Positions 26,951 to 36,301 of a stretch of DNA of 64,000 nt are shown here, one piece after another. The DNA lies in the NCBI RefSeq assembly GCF_001425235.1, contig NZ_LMEA01000011.1, positions 1 through 64,000 on the forward strand, read 5' to 3'. The stretch is from Devosia sp. Root413D1. Lineage in GTDB: Bacteria; Pseudomonadota; Alphaproteobacteria; Rhizobiales; Devosiaceae. Position numbers and translations under genes: made by a program. The number at the start of each line of letters is the position of its first letter. Positions within the stretch are counted from its first letter, which is position 1. The notes below the pieces were generated by a model. It was given only the letters and a program-made list of their open reading frames with translations, was not told where the DNA came from and ran no database searches.

Positions 26951-28417
26951 TTGGCAAATGACTTTTCCGGGTTGGGCCTTAGCGCCAAGGTGATCGATGC
27001 GGTTGCCGCATCCGGCTACACCAAGCCCACCGATATCCAGGCGCAGGCTATCCCGCATGTCCTGCAGAAGCGGGACATCATCGGCATCGCACAGACCGGC
27101 ACCGGCAAGACCGCGTCGTTCGTGCTGCCGATGCTCACGCTGCTCGAAAGCGGCCGGGCCCGCGCCCGCATGCCGCGCACGCTGATCCTCGAACCGACGC
27201 GCGAACTCGCAGCGCAGGTGCACGAGAACTTCGAGAAGTACGGCAAGAACCACAAGCTCAGCGTTGCCCTGCTGATCGGCGGCGTCAGCTTCGAAGACCA
27301 GAACCGGGTGCTCGATCGCGGCGCTGACGTGCTGATCGCCACGCCCGGCCGCATGCTCGACCAGTTCGAGCGCGGCCGCATCCTGCTCACCGGCGTCGAC
27401 ATTCTCGTCATCGACGAGGCCGATCGCATGCTCGACATGGGCTTCATCCCCGACATCGAGCGCATCTGTGGCCTGTTGCCGCCGCGCCGGCAGACGCTAT
27501 TCTTCTCGGCCACCATGCCGCCGGAAATCCAGCGCCTGACCAGCCGGTTCCTGCGCGACCCGATCAAGCTTGAGGTCGCCCGCCAGAACTCGACCGCCGA
27601 GACCATCGAGCAGCGGATCGTCCGCGTCTCCGGCAAGCCGGAGGAAAAGCGCGACGCGCTGCGCCGCCTGATCCGTGGCGAAGAGAACCTCAAGAACGCG
27701 ATCATCTTCTGCAATCGCAAGCGCGATGTGGCCACCCTCGCCCGCTCGCTGGAGCGCCACGGCTTTTCGGCCGCTGGGCTGCATGGCGACATGGACCAGA
27801 AGAGCCGCATGGAAACGCTCGACAGCTTCAAGACCGACAAGCTGCAGCTGCTGATCGCCAGCGATGTGGCGGCCCGCGGCCTCGACATCCCGGCGGTGAG
27901 CCACGTGTTCAACTTCGACGTGCCGACCCACGCCGAGGACTACGTGCACCGCATCGGCCGCACTGGCCGTGCCGGCCGCTCGGGTGTCGCCATTACGCTC
28001 GCCACGCCCTCCGACGGCAAATATGTCGATGCCATCACCAAGCTGATCGCCAAGGATATTCCCGAGGTGAAGCTGGGTGGCGGATCGGTCGAGCGTTCCG
28101 AAGCGACGCGCACCGAGGAACGCGGCGAAGTTCGTTCGCTGCGTGACGGCCGCGGTCGGCGCGGTGGCCGCGGCTCGCGGGAGACCGCCGCGCCGGTCGA
28201 AGCTGCGGCGGTGCAGGAGACCCAGCAGCCGCGCGAGGAACGCAGCGAGCGGCCTCGCCGCCCTCAGCGCAACGATGCGCCTCGCAACGACAACAATCGT
28301 AGCAATGGCGGCGAAAAACCCGCCCGCGAACCGCGTCCTCAGCACATCGAAGGCATCGTCGCCGATTCGCCTTTCGGTTCTGACGGTCCGATCCCGGCCT
28401 TCCTGCTGCGGAAATAG
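26951..28417 (+). CDS. DEAD-box ATP-dependent RNA helicase (RhlE-like)
   Basis: This 488-residue helicase remodels RNA in ribosome assembly or mRNA decay. The Q motif, AQTGTGKT (47-54), PTRELA, DEAD in VIDEADRMLDMGF, SATMP and HRIGRTGRAG are all present. The C-terminal tail from about 380 is Arg/Glu/Gly-rich and disordered. The frame starts at TTG 26951 (ANDFSGLGLS), which fits homologues; no ATG start is available in this frame. It has a structured leader and its own terminator. Confidence 0.95.
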   Translation: MANDFSGLGLSAKVIDAVAASGYTKPTDIQAQAIPHVLQKRDIIGIAQTGTGKTASFVLPMLTLLESGRARARMPRTLILEPTRELAAQVHENFEKYGKNHKLSVALLIGGVSFEDQNRVLDRGADVLIATPGRMLDQFERGRILLTGVDILVIDEADRMLDMGFIPDIERICGLLPPRRQTLFFSATMPPEIQRLTSRFLRDPIKLEVARQNSTAETIEQRIVRVSGKPEEKRDALRRLIRGEENLKNAIIFCNRKRDVATLARSLERHGFSAAGLHGDMDQKSRMETLDSFKTDKLQLLIASDVAARGLDIPAVSHVFNFDVPTHAEDYVHRIGRTGRAGRSGVAITLATPSDGKYVDAITKLIAKDIPEVKLGGGSVERSEATRTEERGEVRSLRDGRGRRGGRGSRETAAPVEAAAVQETQQPREERSERPRRPQRNDAPRNDNNRSNGGEKPAREPRPQHIEGIVADSPFGSDGPIPAFLLRK

Positions 28418-28436
28418 CCGCGATCTACAGAACTTC

Positions 28437-28479
28437 CACGGCGATCTCAGTAGAATTGCTAGCAGATCGCCGTGTTTTT
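28437..28479 (+). terminator. intrinsic terminator of the DEAD-box helicase
   Basis: CACGGCGATCT (28437-28447) and AGATCGCCGTG (28464-28474) form a perfect 11-bp stem followed by TTTTTA. Confidence 0.92.
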
Positions 28480-28507
28480 ACGCCCCGTTAATGCCGAACA
28501 ACTGACA

Positions 28508-29602
28508 ATGCCGGCCGAACAACCGGCAGGAGCCGGGCTTGGGGGAACGGTGTCAGAACAGGAATTCAGACGCGCCCTCGGTTATGCCAATGCGGCGCTG
28601 GACCTGCTGAAGCGGGCCACGATTCCTCCGTACCCGCAGTTCTATGAACTGCTCTACACCTATGCCACTGGCATCAATCCGGCGCTCAACGCCCGCGTCA
28701 ACGCCATCTTCCGCGACGGACACCCGACCGCCGATATCGCCGAGCGGCTTTACAACGAGTTCCTCCGGGCGCAGGACGCCAACGAACGCATCTCCAGCGT
28801 ATCGCAGCGGATGTCGAACCGCATCGTTGCCATTCACGATGCCATCGACACCGCCATGACCACGGCCGGCGCCTACTCGGCCTCGCTCCAGGTTGCCAGC
28901 GGCGACCTCGGTTCGGACGAGTTGGATGCCACCAAACTGCGGACCCTGGCCGACGCGCTGCTGGCGGAAACCCGCCGCATGCAGGATGCCAACCATAAGC
29001 TCGAAATGAACCTCGCCGCCTCGCGCGACGATATCGAGGCGCTGCAGCGCGATCTCGACGATGTCCGCCGCGAGGCGCTGCTCGACCCGCTCACCAAGGT
29101 CTACAACCGCAAGGCCTTCGATGATGGGTTGCTGCGCGCCGTGAGCCGGGCTGAAGAACACGGCGACCACATGTGCCTGATGCTGATCGATATCGATCAC
29201 TTCAAGCGCTTCAACGACACCTGGGGCCACCAGACCGGTGACCAGGTGCTGCGCCTCGTTGCGATGACGCTCAAATCCAACATCAAGGGCCGGGACATCG
29301 CCGCCCGCTATGGCGGCGAGGAATTCGCCGCCGTGCTCCCCGATACCGACCTCGAAGGCGCGGTGATCCTCGCCGACAACATCCGCAAGGCCATCCAGGC
29401 CAAGGAACTGCTGAAGCGCTCGACCAACGAGAAGCTCGGCCGCGTCACGGCCTCGTTCGGCGTCGCCATGTACCGCACCAGCGACACGCCCTCGACCTTG
29501 ATCGAGCGCGCCGACCGCTGCCTCTACGCCGCCAAGCACCGCGGCCGCAACATGGTGGTCGGCGAAACCGAGCTGGGCGACGAGGACATCGTCGCGGCGT
29601 AG
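28508..29602 (+). CDS. GGDEF-domain diguanylate cyclase
   Basis: This 364-residue protein has an N-terminal helical sensory-type region (about 15-190, with a coiled coil near 150-190) and a C-terminal GGDEF domain with active site GGEEF (269-273), so c-di-GMP synthesis is expected. The inhibitory-site position reads KGRD rather than RxxD, so product inhibition may be weakened. There is no membrane segment. ATG 28508 is preferred because the earlier GTG lies inside the helicase terminator. Three PilZ proteins in the window are possible downstream effectors. Confidence 0.9.
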   Translation: MPAEQPAGAGLGGTVSEQEFRRALGYANAALDLLKRATIPPYPQFYELLYTYATGINPALNARVNAIFRDGHPTADIAERLYNEFLRAQDANERISSVSQRMSNRIVAIHDAIDTAMTTAGAYSASLQVASGDLGSDELDATKLRTLADALLAETRRMQDANHKLEMNLAASRDDIEALQRDLDDVRREALLDPLTKVYNRKAFDDGLLRAVSRAEEHGDHMCLMLIDIDHFKRFNDTWGHQTGDQVLRLVAMTLKSNIKGRDIAARYGGEEFAAVLPDTDLEGAVILADNIRKAIQAKELLKRSTNEKLGRVTASFGVAMYRTSDTPSTLIERADRCLYAAKHRGRNMVVGETELGDEDIVAA

Positions 29603-29642
29603 CCGTCGCTCGTCGCTTCGCTCCGATCGCGCATCGTACCGA

Positions 29643-29805
29643 TGCGATACCCCTCATCCGGCGCTACGCGCCACCTCGCGGCGAGGGCTACGCCCTCGTC
29701 CGTTGACCTCAAGGGGAGAAGGGAGCCCTGACTGAGATGCCTGAGGTTGGCGTCCTTCTCCCCTTGAGGGAGAAGGTGCCCGAAGGGCGGATGAGGGGTA
29801 TCGCA
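29643..29805. repeat. large composite inverted repeat
   Basis: Two nested perfect inverted repeats lie between convergent genes. The outer arms 29643-29660 and 29788-29805 match over 18 bases (TGCGATACCCCTCATCCG and its complement). The inner arms 29708-29722 and 29754-29768 match over 15 bases (CTCAAGGGGAGAAGG). Such CCTTCTCCCCTTGAG elements are common in Rhizobiales genomes. No transposase is present. It may stop transcription from both sides. Confidence 0.85.
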
Positions 29806-29830
29806 ACGCGTCGCGTGCGCGATCCGAGCG

Positions 29831-31123
29831 CTAGCGAGGAGCGACCTGGGTCGTCTCCACCCCAAGCGAACGCAGCGCATCCCAATAACCAGGATAGGTC
29901 TTCCCCACGCAGTCCGGATCGAGGATCGTAATCCCGCCGATCTTCAGCGCCGCCAGCGCAAAGCTCATGGCAATGCGGTGGTCTTCATAGGTCTCGATAC
30001 TGGTCCGCTCGTTGCGGTGCCTGAGCTCGATCAGCCGCGGATCGGACGAAACCACCAGGTCGTCGCCTTCTTCATGCGCGAGGCCCGGCCGGATGCGGTT
30101 AAGCTCGGTGGAGAGCGCCGAGATCCGGTCGCATTCCTTGACCCTGAGATTGGCGATACCGACGAAGCGCACCGGCGTCTCGTTGAACGCCGCGAGCACC
30201 GCGAGGGTCGGCACTGCGTCCTGCATCTGCGAGCCGTCGATCACATCAGGCATGCGCGGAAACCTGCGGATCAGTTTGGCCGCTTCGGCGTCGGGTTGGG
30301 TGAAGGCGTCCATCGGCACGCCAAGGTCGATCCTGCCGCCCGTCAGTGCTTCCGCCGCCCAGAGGTAAGTCGCCGCCGAAGCGTCGGGCTCGATGTGGAA
30401 ATCGCTCGCCTGGTAGCCGGTGGGCTGCACCTGCCAGGTCATTTCGTCGAGCTGTTCGACGCTGGCGCCGAAGGCCCGCATCGCAGCGAGCGTCAGGTTG
30501 ACATAGCCGCGGGCATCGAGATCCTTGCCGGTCAGCGCCACCTCGATCGGGCCCTCGCCGAACGGCGCTGCCATCAGCAGCGCCGAGACATACTGGCTCG
30601 AGAGCCCGCCATCGATCTCCACCCGGCCGCGGCCGAACGAACCGGTGCCGTTGATCACCACGGGGGGACAGCCGGTCTCGCTGGTCGCATCGATGCCAAG
30701 TGAACGGAGCGCGACCAACAGCGACTCGATCGGGCGCTTGCGCATTGCCTCGTCGCCATCCACCACCACCCTGCCCTCGACCAGCGACACCGCGGCCGTG
30801 AGGAACCGTGTCGCGGTGCCGGCATTGCCCAGCACCAGCGGCTCGATTGGCGCCTTCAGCGTGCCGTCGCTGGTGACGACGAAGCTCGTCGCATCCGGCT
30901 CCTCGACGCTGACGCCCATCTGGATCAACGCCCTCGCCATCAGCGCCGTGTCCTTGCTCTTCAGCGCCCCCGTGAGCCGGCTCGTGCCCTTCGCCAGTGC
31001 TGCCAGCAGCAGCGCGCGATTGGTGATCGACTTCGATCCCGGCGGGGTCACCCGGCCGACGAGCGGATGGTCAGGCGGAACGATCGTCAAAGCCTCGAGC
31101 TTTGAGGAAGCGGCAGCGGTCAA
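29831..31123 (-). CDS. aroA: 3-phosphoshikimate 1-carboxyvinyltransferase (EPSP synthase)
   Basis: This 430-residue enzyme transfers enolpyruvyl from PEP to shikimate 3-phosphate in aromatic amino acid synthesis. It has PPGSKSITNRALLLAALA near the N-terminus, GNAGTATRFL around residue 100, and the C-terminal NLRVKECDRI and EDHRIAMSFAL blocks. The unsubstituted Gly in GNAGTAT suggests the ordinary glyphosate-sensitive form. It stands alone, with no aromatic pathway partner adjacent. Confidence 0.97.
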   Translation of the reverse strand: MTAAASSKLEALTIVPPDHPLVGRVTPPGSKSITNRALLLAALAKGTSRLTGALKSKDTALMARALIQMGVSVEEPDATSFVVTSDGTLKAPIEPLVLGNAGTATRFLTAAVSLVEGRVVVDGDEAMRKRPIESLLVALRSLGIDATSETGCPPVVINGTGSFGRGRVEIDGGLSSQYVSALLMAAPFGEGPIEVALTGKDLDARGYVNLTLAAMRAFGASVEQLDEMTWQVQPTGYQASDFHIEPDASAATYLWAAEALTGGRIDLGVPMDAFTQPDAEAAKLIRRFPRMPDVIDGSQMQDAVPTLAVLAAFNETPVRFVGIANLRVKECDRISALSTELNRIRPGLAHEEGDDLVVSSDPRLIELRHRNERTSIETYEDHRIAMSFALAALKIGGITILDPDCVGKTYPGYWDALRSLGVETTQVAPR

Positions 31124-31306
31124 TGGAGAACTCCGTCAGGCAGCGGCGCAACGGCCGCACTCACTCCGGCAGGGCCGGACACATCGATCTGTCGATTTGG
31201 CCCGGGCGTCGCCGGGGTGAGGTTGAAGCAAGCCAGATGGATGTAGCGGATTGCGCCACCTTTTGCCAAGTCCGTCGTTATGACAGCGCCCTGGCCCCAA
31301 ACTGGA

Positions 31307-31386
31307 TGTCATCCCAGCGAAAGCTGGGACCCAACTATCTCCAAGCGCAGGCTGAGAAATGGGTCCCAGCTTTCGCTGGGATGACA
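31307..31386. repeat. dispersed palindromic repeat, inverted pair (copies 3 and 4)
   Basis: 31307-31333 and 31360-31386 are exact reverse complements over 27 bases (starting TGTCATCCCAGCGAAAGCTG), each itself a small hairpin. The pair lies about 36 bases past the end of the suf operon and could act as its transcript end. The rest of 31124-31422 holds no supported gene. Confidence 0.88.
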
Positions 31387-31422
31387 CCGAGTGTGAGCAG
31401 ATGCAGGAGGCAAAGCCTCAAA

Positions 31423-31803
31423 TCAGGCGTGCGCCCGAGCCTCGGCCAGCGCCTTGAGGTCGGCCGGTTTCAGCTGCACGCTTTCGCCGCAGCCGCATTC
31501 GCCGGTCTGGTTCGGGTTCTTGAAGGTGAAGCCGGATTTGAGGATGTCTTCCTCGAAATCCATCACCGTGCCGAGCAGGAACAGCGTCGCCTTGGGTTCC
31601 ACATAGACGTGGACCCCCTTTTCCTCGATGTGGTCATCGCCCTTCACCGGCTCGCCGACATAAGCGAGCGTGTAGGATTGGCCGGCGCAGCCGGCATCCT
31701 TGATGCCGACGCGCACGCCAACCACGGGGGTGGCGCTGTCCTCGATGATCTCGTTGATGCGCTCGACGGCGGCATCGGTGAGGCTCATGATCTTCAAAGG
31801 CAT
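31423..31803 (-). CDS. A-type Fe-S cluster carrier (SufA/ErpA/IscA family)
   Basis: This 126-residue scaffold/carrier passes Fe-S clusters to apo-enzymes. The three ligand cysteines are Cys39 (AGCAG), Cys103 and Cys105 (GECGCGES), in the family spacing. It is the last gene of the suf operon, 53 bases after sufT. Which A-type subfamily it belongs to cannot be fixed by eye. Confidence 0.95.
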   Translation of the reverse strand: MPLKIMSLTDAAVERINEIIEDSATPVVGVRVGIKDAGCAGQSYTLAYVGEPVKGDDHIEEKGVHVYVEPKATLFLLGTVMDFEEDILKSGFTFKNPNQTGECGCGESVQLKPADLKALAEARAHA

Positions 31804-31856
31804 CGGTTGCGGACCTTCATCGTAACAAGACGATATATAGACCTAAACGCTGGCAC

Positions 31857-32273
31857 TTACCACCAGTTCAGCGCCACCTGGGCTTCTTCGCTCATGCGCG
31901 AAGCGTCCCATGGCGGATCGTAGACCATGTTGACGGTAACGTCCTGGATGCCCTCGACGTTGCGCGCCGCGTTCTCCACCCAGCCCGGCATTTCGCCGGC
32001 CACCGGACAGCCCGGCGCGGTCAACGTCATGTCGATGGTGAGGTTGCGGTCGTCATCGAGGTCGACCTTGTAGATCAGCCCGAGCTCGTAGATATCGACC
32101 GGGATTTCCGGGTCGTAGACCGTCTTCAGCGCACCGATCAGGTCACGGGTAATCCGCTCCACGTCGTCGGCGGGAATCGCCGCACCGACATTGGGCGTAA
32201 TCCGAGGCGCGTCGCCGGCATTCGGCTCGGTGGCCTCGACCTCGGGAGCAATCTCGTTCACTTCGTCAGACAT
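31857..32273 (-). CDS. sufT: SufT, MIP18/DUF59 Fe-S maturation factor
   Basis: This 138-residue protein has a DUF59 domain with the DPEIPVDI motif (54-61) and conserved Cys89 in TAPGCPVAG. SufT helps mature Fe-S proteins under high demand. The first 35 residues are an acidic, low-complexity extension. It lies 32 bases after sufS and before the A-type carrier. Confidence 0.93.
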   Translation of the reverse strand: MSDEVNEIAPEVEATEPNAGDAPRITPNVGAAIPADDVERITRDLIGALKTVYDPEIPVDIYELGLIYKVDLDDDRNLTIDMTLTAPGCPVAGEMPGWVENAARNVEGIQDVTVNMVYDPPWDASRMSEEAQVALNWW

Positions 32274-32305
32274 ATCAATTCCTTAGACGATCCCGTTTCA
32301 CGCCC

Positions 32306-33526
32306 TCAGGCGAAGAAGCTCCGCGCCTTTTCGATACCCTCTACCAGAGCATCGATATCGTCCTTGCCGGTATATAGGCCGAAGGAGGCCCGGCAGGTAG
32401 AGGTGACGCCGAACCTTTGTAACAGCGGCATGGCGCAGTGCGTCCCGGCGCGCACCGCGATGCCGTAGCGATCGAGAATGGTCGAGACGTCGTGCGCATG
32501 CGCGCCCTTGACCTCGAACGAGAAAATACCGCCCTTGCCCGGCGCGGTGCCGATCAGCCGCAGTGAGTTGATCCGCCCCAGCCGCTCCATCGCGTAACCG
32601 GTGAGTTCCGCTTCATGCGCCTGCGCCGCCTCGCGCCCGATGCCCTCGACATAGTCGATAGCGGCGCCGAGACCGATCGCCTGGACGATCGGCGGCGTAC
32701 CGGCTTCGAAGCGGTGTGGCGGCTCGTTGTAGGTGACGGTGTCGCGGGTGACGGTGTCGATCATCTCGCCGCCGCCCTGGTAGGGCTGCATGTCGGCAAG
32801 CAGGTCATAGCGCCCGTACAGCACGCCGATGCCGGTCGGCCCGTAAAGCTTGTGGCCGGTGAAGACGTAGAAATCGACACCCAGCTCCTGCACATCGACC
32901 TTGAGATGCACGGCGCCCTGGCTGCCATCGACCAGCACCGGGATCTTTCGCGCGTGGGCGATTTCGACGATCTGTTTGATCGGCGTCACCGTGCCCAGGA
33001 CGTTGGACATATGGGTGATCACCACCATCCGCGTCTTCGGCGACAAAGCCGCCTCGAACGCGTCGATGTCGAAGCTGCCGTCGTCACGCACATCGACCCA
33101 CTTCAGCACCGCGCCCTTGCGTTCGCGGTGGAAGTGCCACGGCACCACGTTGGAGTGGTGCTCCATGATCGACAGCACGATCTCGTCACCCTCGCCGATC
33201 CGCGGACCGAGGAATGACGCGGCGACGAGGTTGATCGCCTCGGTGGCCGAGCGGGTGAAGATGATCTCTTCGGGTCGGCTGGCGTTGAGGAACCGCCGCG
33301 TCGCCTCGCGCCCGCCCTCGTAGGCTTCGGTCGCCCGGTTGGCGAGCGTGTGGAGACCACGATGCACGTTGGCATAAGCGTGCCGGTGCGCCCAATCCAT
33401 CCGGTCGAGCACCTGGTTCGGCTTCTGTGCCGAGGCGCCGCTATCCAGATAGACCAGCCGGTTCCCATGGATCTTCTCTTCGAGGATCGGGAAATCGGCG
33501 CGGATCTTGGCGAGATCGAAACTCAT
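32306..33526 (-). CDS. sufS: SufS cysteine desulfurase
   Basis: This 406-residue PLP enzyme takes sulfur from cysteine for cluster assembly. The PLP lysine is Lys226 (TGHKLYGP) and the persulfide cysteine is Cys364 (GTHCAMP), the same numbers as in E. coli SufS, marking the group II short-loop type. ATG 33526 forms an ATGA overlap with the sufD stop and is preferred to an ATG five codons upstream. No sufE is seen in the operon, so the sulfur acceptor must be elsewhere. Confidence 0.97.
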   Translation of the reverse strand: MSFDLAKIRADFPILEEKIHGNRLVYLDSGASAQKPNQVLDRMDWAHRHAYANVHRGLHTLANRATEAYEGGREATRRFLNASRPEEIIFTRSATEAINLVAASFLGPRIGEGDEIVLSIMEHHSNVVPWHFHRERKGAVLKWVDVRDDGSFDIDAFEAALSPKTRMVVITHMSNVLGTVTPIKQIVEIAHARKIPVLVDGSQGAVHLKVDVQELGVDFYVFTGHKLYGPTGIGVLYGRYDLLADMQPYQGGGEMIDTVTRDTVTYNEPPHRFEAGTPPIVQAIGLGAAIDYVEGIGREAAQAHEAELTGYAMERLGRINSLRLIGTAPGKGGIFSFEVKGAHAHDVSTILDRYGIAVRAGTHCAMPLLQRFGVTSTCRASFGLYTGKDDIDALVEGIEKARSFFA

Positions 33527-34731
33527 TTGCCCGCCAGCCATCCCTCGATCACCGCGGTCAGCGCTTCGTTCAGCGCCTCATCCTCGATCGGATCGACCAG
33601 TTCGGCGAGGAAGGCCCGCACCAGCATGGTCTCGGCGTCGGCTTTCGCGATGCCGCGGCTCGTCAGGTAGAACAGCGAATCTTCATCGAGCTGGCCGCAG
33701 GTCGAGCCATGGCCGCAGACCACGTCGTCGGCATAGATCTCGAGCTCGGGCTTGCAGAGGATTTCGGCTTCGTCCGAAAGCATCAGCCCCTGGCTCATCA
33801 GCTTGGCGTCGGTCTTCTGCGCATCGCGCGCCACCACCAGCCGGCCCTGCACCACGGCCTTGGACCGTCCACGGGCGATCGACTTGAACAGCGGCTTGGA
33901 CGAAGTGTGCGGCACGGCGTGCAGCGCATCCATGGTGATATCGGCGTGCTGGCCCTCCGAGACGAGGTTCAGCCCGGTGATATCGGCGTGGGCCCCGGCG
34001 CCTTCGTAGCGCGGGAACAGCTGCGTCCGGCTCAGCGCCGCACCGGCGTTGATGATCAGTGTCCTGAGCTGTGCGCCCTCGGCGAGATGGTACTCGTTCG
34101 AGGCGAAATGCGTCGCCTTGGCCGCGGCCAGATTGACGGTGATGTGGGTCACTTTGGCGTTCTTGCCGAGGGCCAGGTAGGTCGCGTGGTTGCCGAGGTG
34201 CGCCTCTTCGCTGCCCGCATAGGTCTCGACGATCACCGCGCTGCTGTCATCGGCGACGAAGATCTTGGCGGCGCTGGTCGAATGGCCGGCGGCGCCTTCG
34301 GTGCGGCGATCGATCTGGATTACCGGATCGACTGAACCGTCGAGGTCGAGCGTCAGGCACTCTTTGGCCAGCGCCATGTTGAGACGCGTAACCACATCGT
34401 CACGCGTCGACAGCACGCCGCCTGCCGCCTTGCCGACGATGACGCCGGCCGGCGCCGTGCCGGTGTCCTGCACCACGCCATTGGCGATCATCAGCTGGTA
34501 GGCGCCGGCGACGCGCAGCGCCGGAGCGCTGGCTTCGGTGGCGGCAGCAGCGAGTTCCGGCACCGCCCGCAGCAGCTGCTTGAGGTCGGTGTAGTGGTAA
34601 GCCTCGACGCGCCGCGTCGGCAGCCCGGCGCCGGTCAGGCGCTCGGCTTCCGCAACCGCACCGGCGGCCGTCAGCTGGTCGATGAGCTTCAGTTCAGCCG
34701 GCCCAAGCCGGACGGGGACATGCATGGTCAT
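33523..34731 (-). CDS. sufD: SufD, Fe-S scaffold subunit
   Basis: This 402-residue beta-helix protein is a paralog of SufB and partner in the SufBC2D scaffold. The C-terminal half has the family features GHGSTCGQLDEDSLFYL (about 331-347) and the final MLVRAFLAELVDPIED segment. It starts 6 bases after sufC and overlaps sufS by four bases. Confidence 0.96.
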   Translation of the reverse strand: MTMHVPVRLGPAELKLIDQLTAAGAVAEAERLTGAGLPTRRVEAYHYTDLKQLLRAVPELAAAATEASAPALRVAGAYQLMIANGVVQDTGTAPAGVIVGKAAGGVLSTRDDVVTRLNMALAKECLTLDLDGSVDPVIQIDRRTEGAAGHSTSAAKIFVADDSSAVIVETYAGSEEAHLGNHATYLALGKNAKVTHITVNLAAAKATHFASNEYHLAEGAQLRTLIINAGAALSRTQLFPRYEGAGAHADITGLNLVSEGQHADITMDALHAVPHTSSKPLFKSIARGRSKAVVQGRLVVARDAQKTDAKLMSQGLMLSDEAEILCKPELEIYADDVVCGHGSTCGQLDEDSLFYLTSRGIAKADAETMLVRAFLAELVDPIEDEALNEALTAVIEGWLAGK

Positions 34732-34737
34732 CGGTCC

Positions 34738-35499
34738 TTACGCCGCCGCTTCGTCGAAGCCGGCATAGCCCTTGGCTTCCAGTTCCAGCGCCAGCTCTTT
34801 GCCGCCGCTTTCGACCACCCGGCCATCGGAGAACACGTGCACGACATCCGGCACGATGTGGTTCAGCAGCCGCTGGTAGTGGGTGATCACCAGCATCGAG
34901 CGGTCGGGACTGCGCAGCGCATTGACGCCCTCCGACACCACCTTCAGCGCGTCGATGTCGAGGCCGGAATCGGTCTCGTCGAGAATGCACATCTTGGGCT
35001 TCAGCAGCGCCATCTGCAGAATCTCGGCGCGCTTCTTCTCGCCGCCCGAGAACCCGACATTCAGCGCACGCTTCAGCATGTCGCTGTCGATATGCAGCGC
35101 CTTGCCGGCTTCCTTGACTGCCTTCATGAAGTCCGGCGTCGACATCTCGGCCTCGCCATTGGCCTTGCGCTTGGCGTTCAGCGCTGCCTTGAGGAAGGTC
35201 ATGGTGGCGACACCCGGGATTTCGATCGGGTACTGGAAGGCGAGGAACAGGCCGGCCGTGGCGCGCTCCGAAGGCTCCATCTCGAGGATGTTGACGCCAT
35301 CGAGCAGCACTTCGCCGCCGGTGACCTCGTAGTCTTCCTTGCCGGCCAGCACATAGCTCAGCGTCGATTTGCCCGAACCGTTACGCCCCATGATCGCGTG
35401 CACTTCGCCCTTGGGGACGATCAGGTTCACGCCTTTGAGGATTTCGCGTTCCTCGATGCGCACTGTGAGGTCGCGGATTTCGAGCATGGGGGTGGTCAT
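34738..35499 (-). CDS. sufC: SufC, ATPase of the Fe-S scaffold
   Basis: This 253-residue ABC-type ATPase drives the SufBC2D complex. It has Walker [10 protein letters not shown] (about 38-46), signature [11 protein letters not shown] and Walker [12 protein letters not shown]. There is no membrane domain. Its ATG overlaps the stop of the upstream cupin gene (ATGA), tying that cupin to suf translation. Confidence 0.97.
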   Translation of the reverse strand: MTTPMLEIRDLTVRIEEREILKGVNLIVPKGEVHAIMGRNGSGKSTLSYVLAGKEDYEVTGGEVLLDGVNILEMEPSERATAGLFLAFQYPIEIPGVATMTFLKAALNAKRKANGEAEMSTPDFMKAVKEAGKALHIDSDMLKRALNVGFSGGEKKRAEILQMALLKPKMCILDETDSGLDIDALKVVSEGVNALRSPDRSMLVITHYQRLLNHIVPDVVHVFSDGRVVESGGKELALELEAKGYAGFDEAAA

Positions 35500-36005
35500 T
35501 TCACTTCTCCGATATTCTCGCCGTCCCAGTAGTCGAGGCTCGCTGCCTCGCGTGCGATGTGCCGAAGCGACGATTTGTCGGTCGGGTTACCGCTGGTCCG
35601 GGAAAAGACGCCAAACTTGTTCGAGTCCGGGTACTCGCATACCTCGGTCGCGGCCATCGTCGAGATGCCGAAATACCGAAGCACGCCAGTGCCGGTGTTG
35701 ATGATCTGATGCGCTGTCGAGCGGTCGCCTGCCGGGGCGCCCAGCACGTCGCCGGCCTTGATGGCGTGGCTGTCCGCGCCGTAGCGGTAGGTGCCCTCGC
35801 CGTCGAGCACGATGAACAGCTCGTCCTCGACGTGATGATTGTGGAACGGGCAGCTCGACTTGCCAGCGGGCACCTCGTTGTAGCTGATGCCGAGGTTGCG
35901 CAGCCCCAACAGCCGGCCGAACGAGGCGTCCGACGACTGGTAGTTGGCGCCCTGCGTCCAGCTTTCGAGCGCCAGCTCCGCGATGTTGAGGAGGGGCTTG
36001 TTCAC
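35496..36005 (-). CDS. cupin-domain protein 1 inside the suf operon
   Basis: This 169-residue single-domain cupin has motif 1 [20 protein letters not shown] with the metal His/His/Glu set, motif 2 with GDVLGAPAG and HQIINTG, and a C-terminal SLDYWDGE segment that recurs in cupin 2. The function is unknown; metal-binding or small-molecule sensing fits. It overlaps sufC by four bases and the upstream membrane gene by four. Confidence 0.9.
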   Translation of the reverse strand: MNKPLLNIAELALESWTQGANYQSSDASFGRLLGLRNLGISYNEVPAGKSSCPFHNHHVEDELFIVLDGEGTYRYGADSHAIKAGDVLGAPAGDRSTAHQIINTGTGVLRYFGISTMAATEVCEYPDSNKFGVFSRTSGNPTDKSSLRHIAREAASLDYWDGENIGEVK

Positions 36006-36301
36006 GGTGCCGCCTCGTTCGATACACGGCCTGACCGGTAATCCCCTGCTGTGTGCAGCGCGTCGCCCTTGCGGGACGCGAGACCGATGAACAGGCCCAT
36101 GCCCGAGGCGGCCAGTACCACGAAGATCGCGATGCCTAGCAGCGCCGAGCCCGCAAGCGCGAGGCCGAGGAATGCGAGCCCGCCAACAGCCATGCTGGCG
36201 ACGAACGCCCAGGCCACGAGCCAGCCCTCGCGGCTGACCGGGGTCATCGCATTGCGCGGGTGTCCGACAGGAAAGCGCCGGGCGAACCAGTACTTAGCCA
36301 T
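36002..36301 (-). CDS. small membrane protein between two cupins in the suf operon
   Basis: This 99-residue protein has two hydrophobic helices (about 28-50 and 54-75) after a short N-terminus (MAKYWFARRFPVGHP) and a charged tail. The N-terminal WFARRFPVGHPRNAM pattern is distinctive but matches no family I know. Its ends overlap both neighbouring cupin genes (8 and 4 bases), so the three form one translationally coupled cassette between sufB and sufC. Confidence 0.85.
   Translation of the reverse strand: MAKYWFARRFPVGHPRNAMTPVSREGWLVAWAFVASMAVGGLAFLGLALAGSALLGIAIFVVLAASGMGLFIGLASRKGDALHTAGDYRSGRVSNEAAP

Noticed and set aside
28472-28507. GTG start of the GGDEF gene at 28472
   Set aside because: It lies inside the perfect terminator of the helicase gene; ATG 28508 gives a normal N-terminus.
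29643-29805. The large inverted repeat as an insertion sequence or MITE with target duplication
   Set aside because: No transposase and no flanking direct repeat were seen. It is reported only as a repeat.
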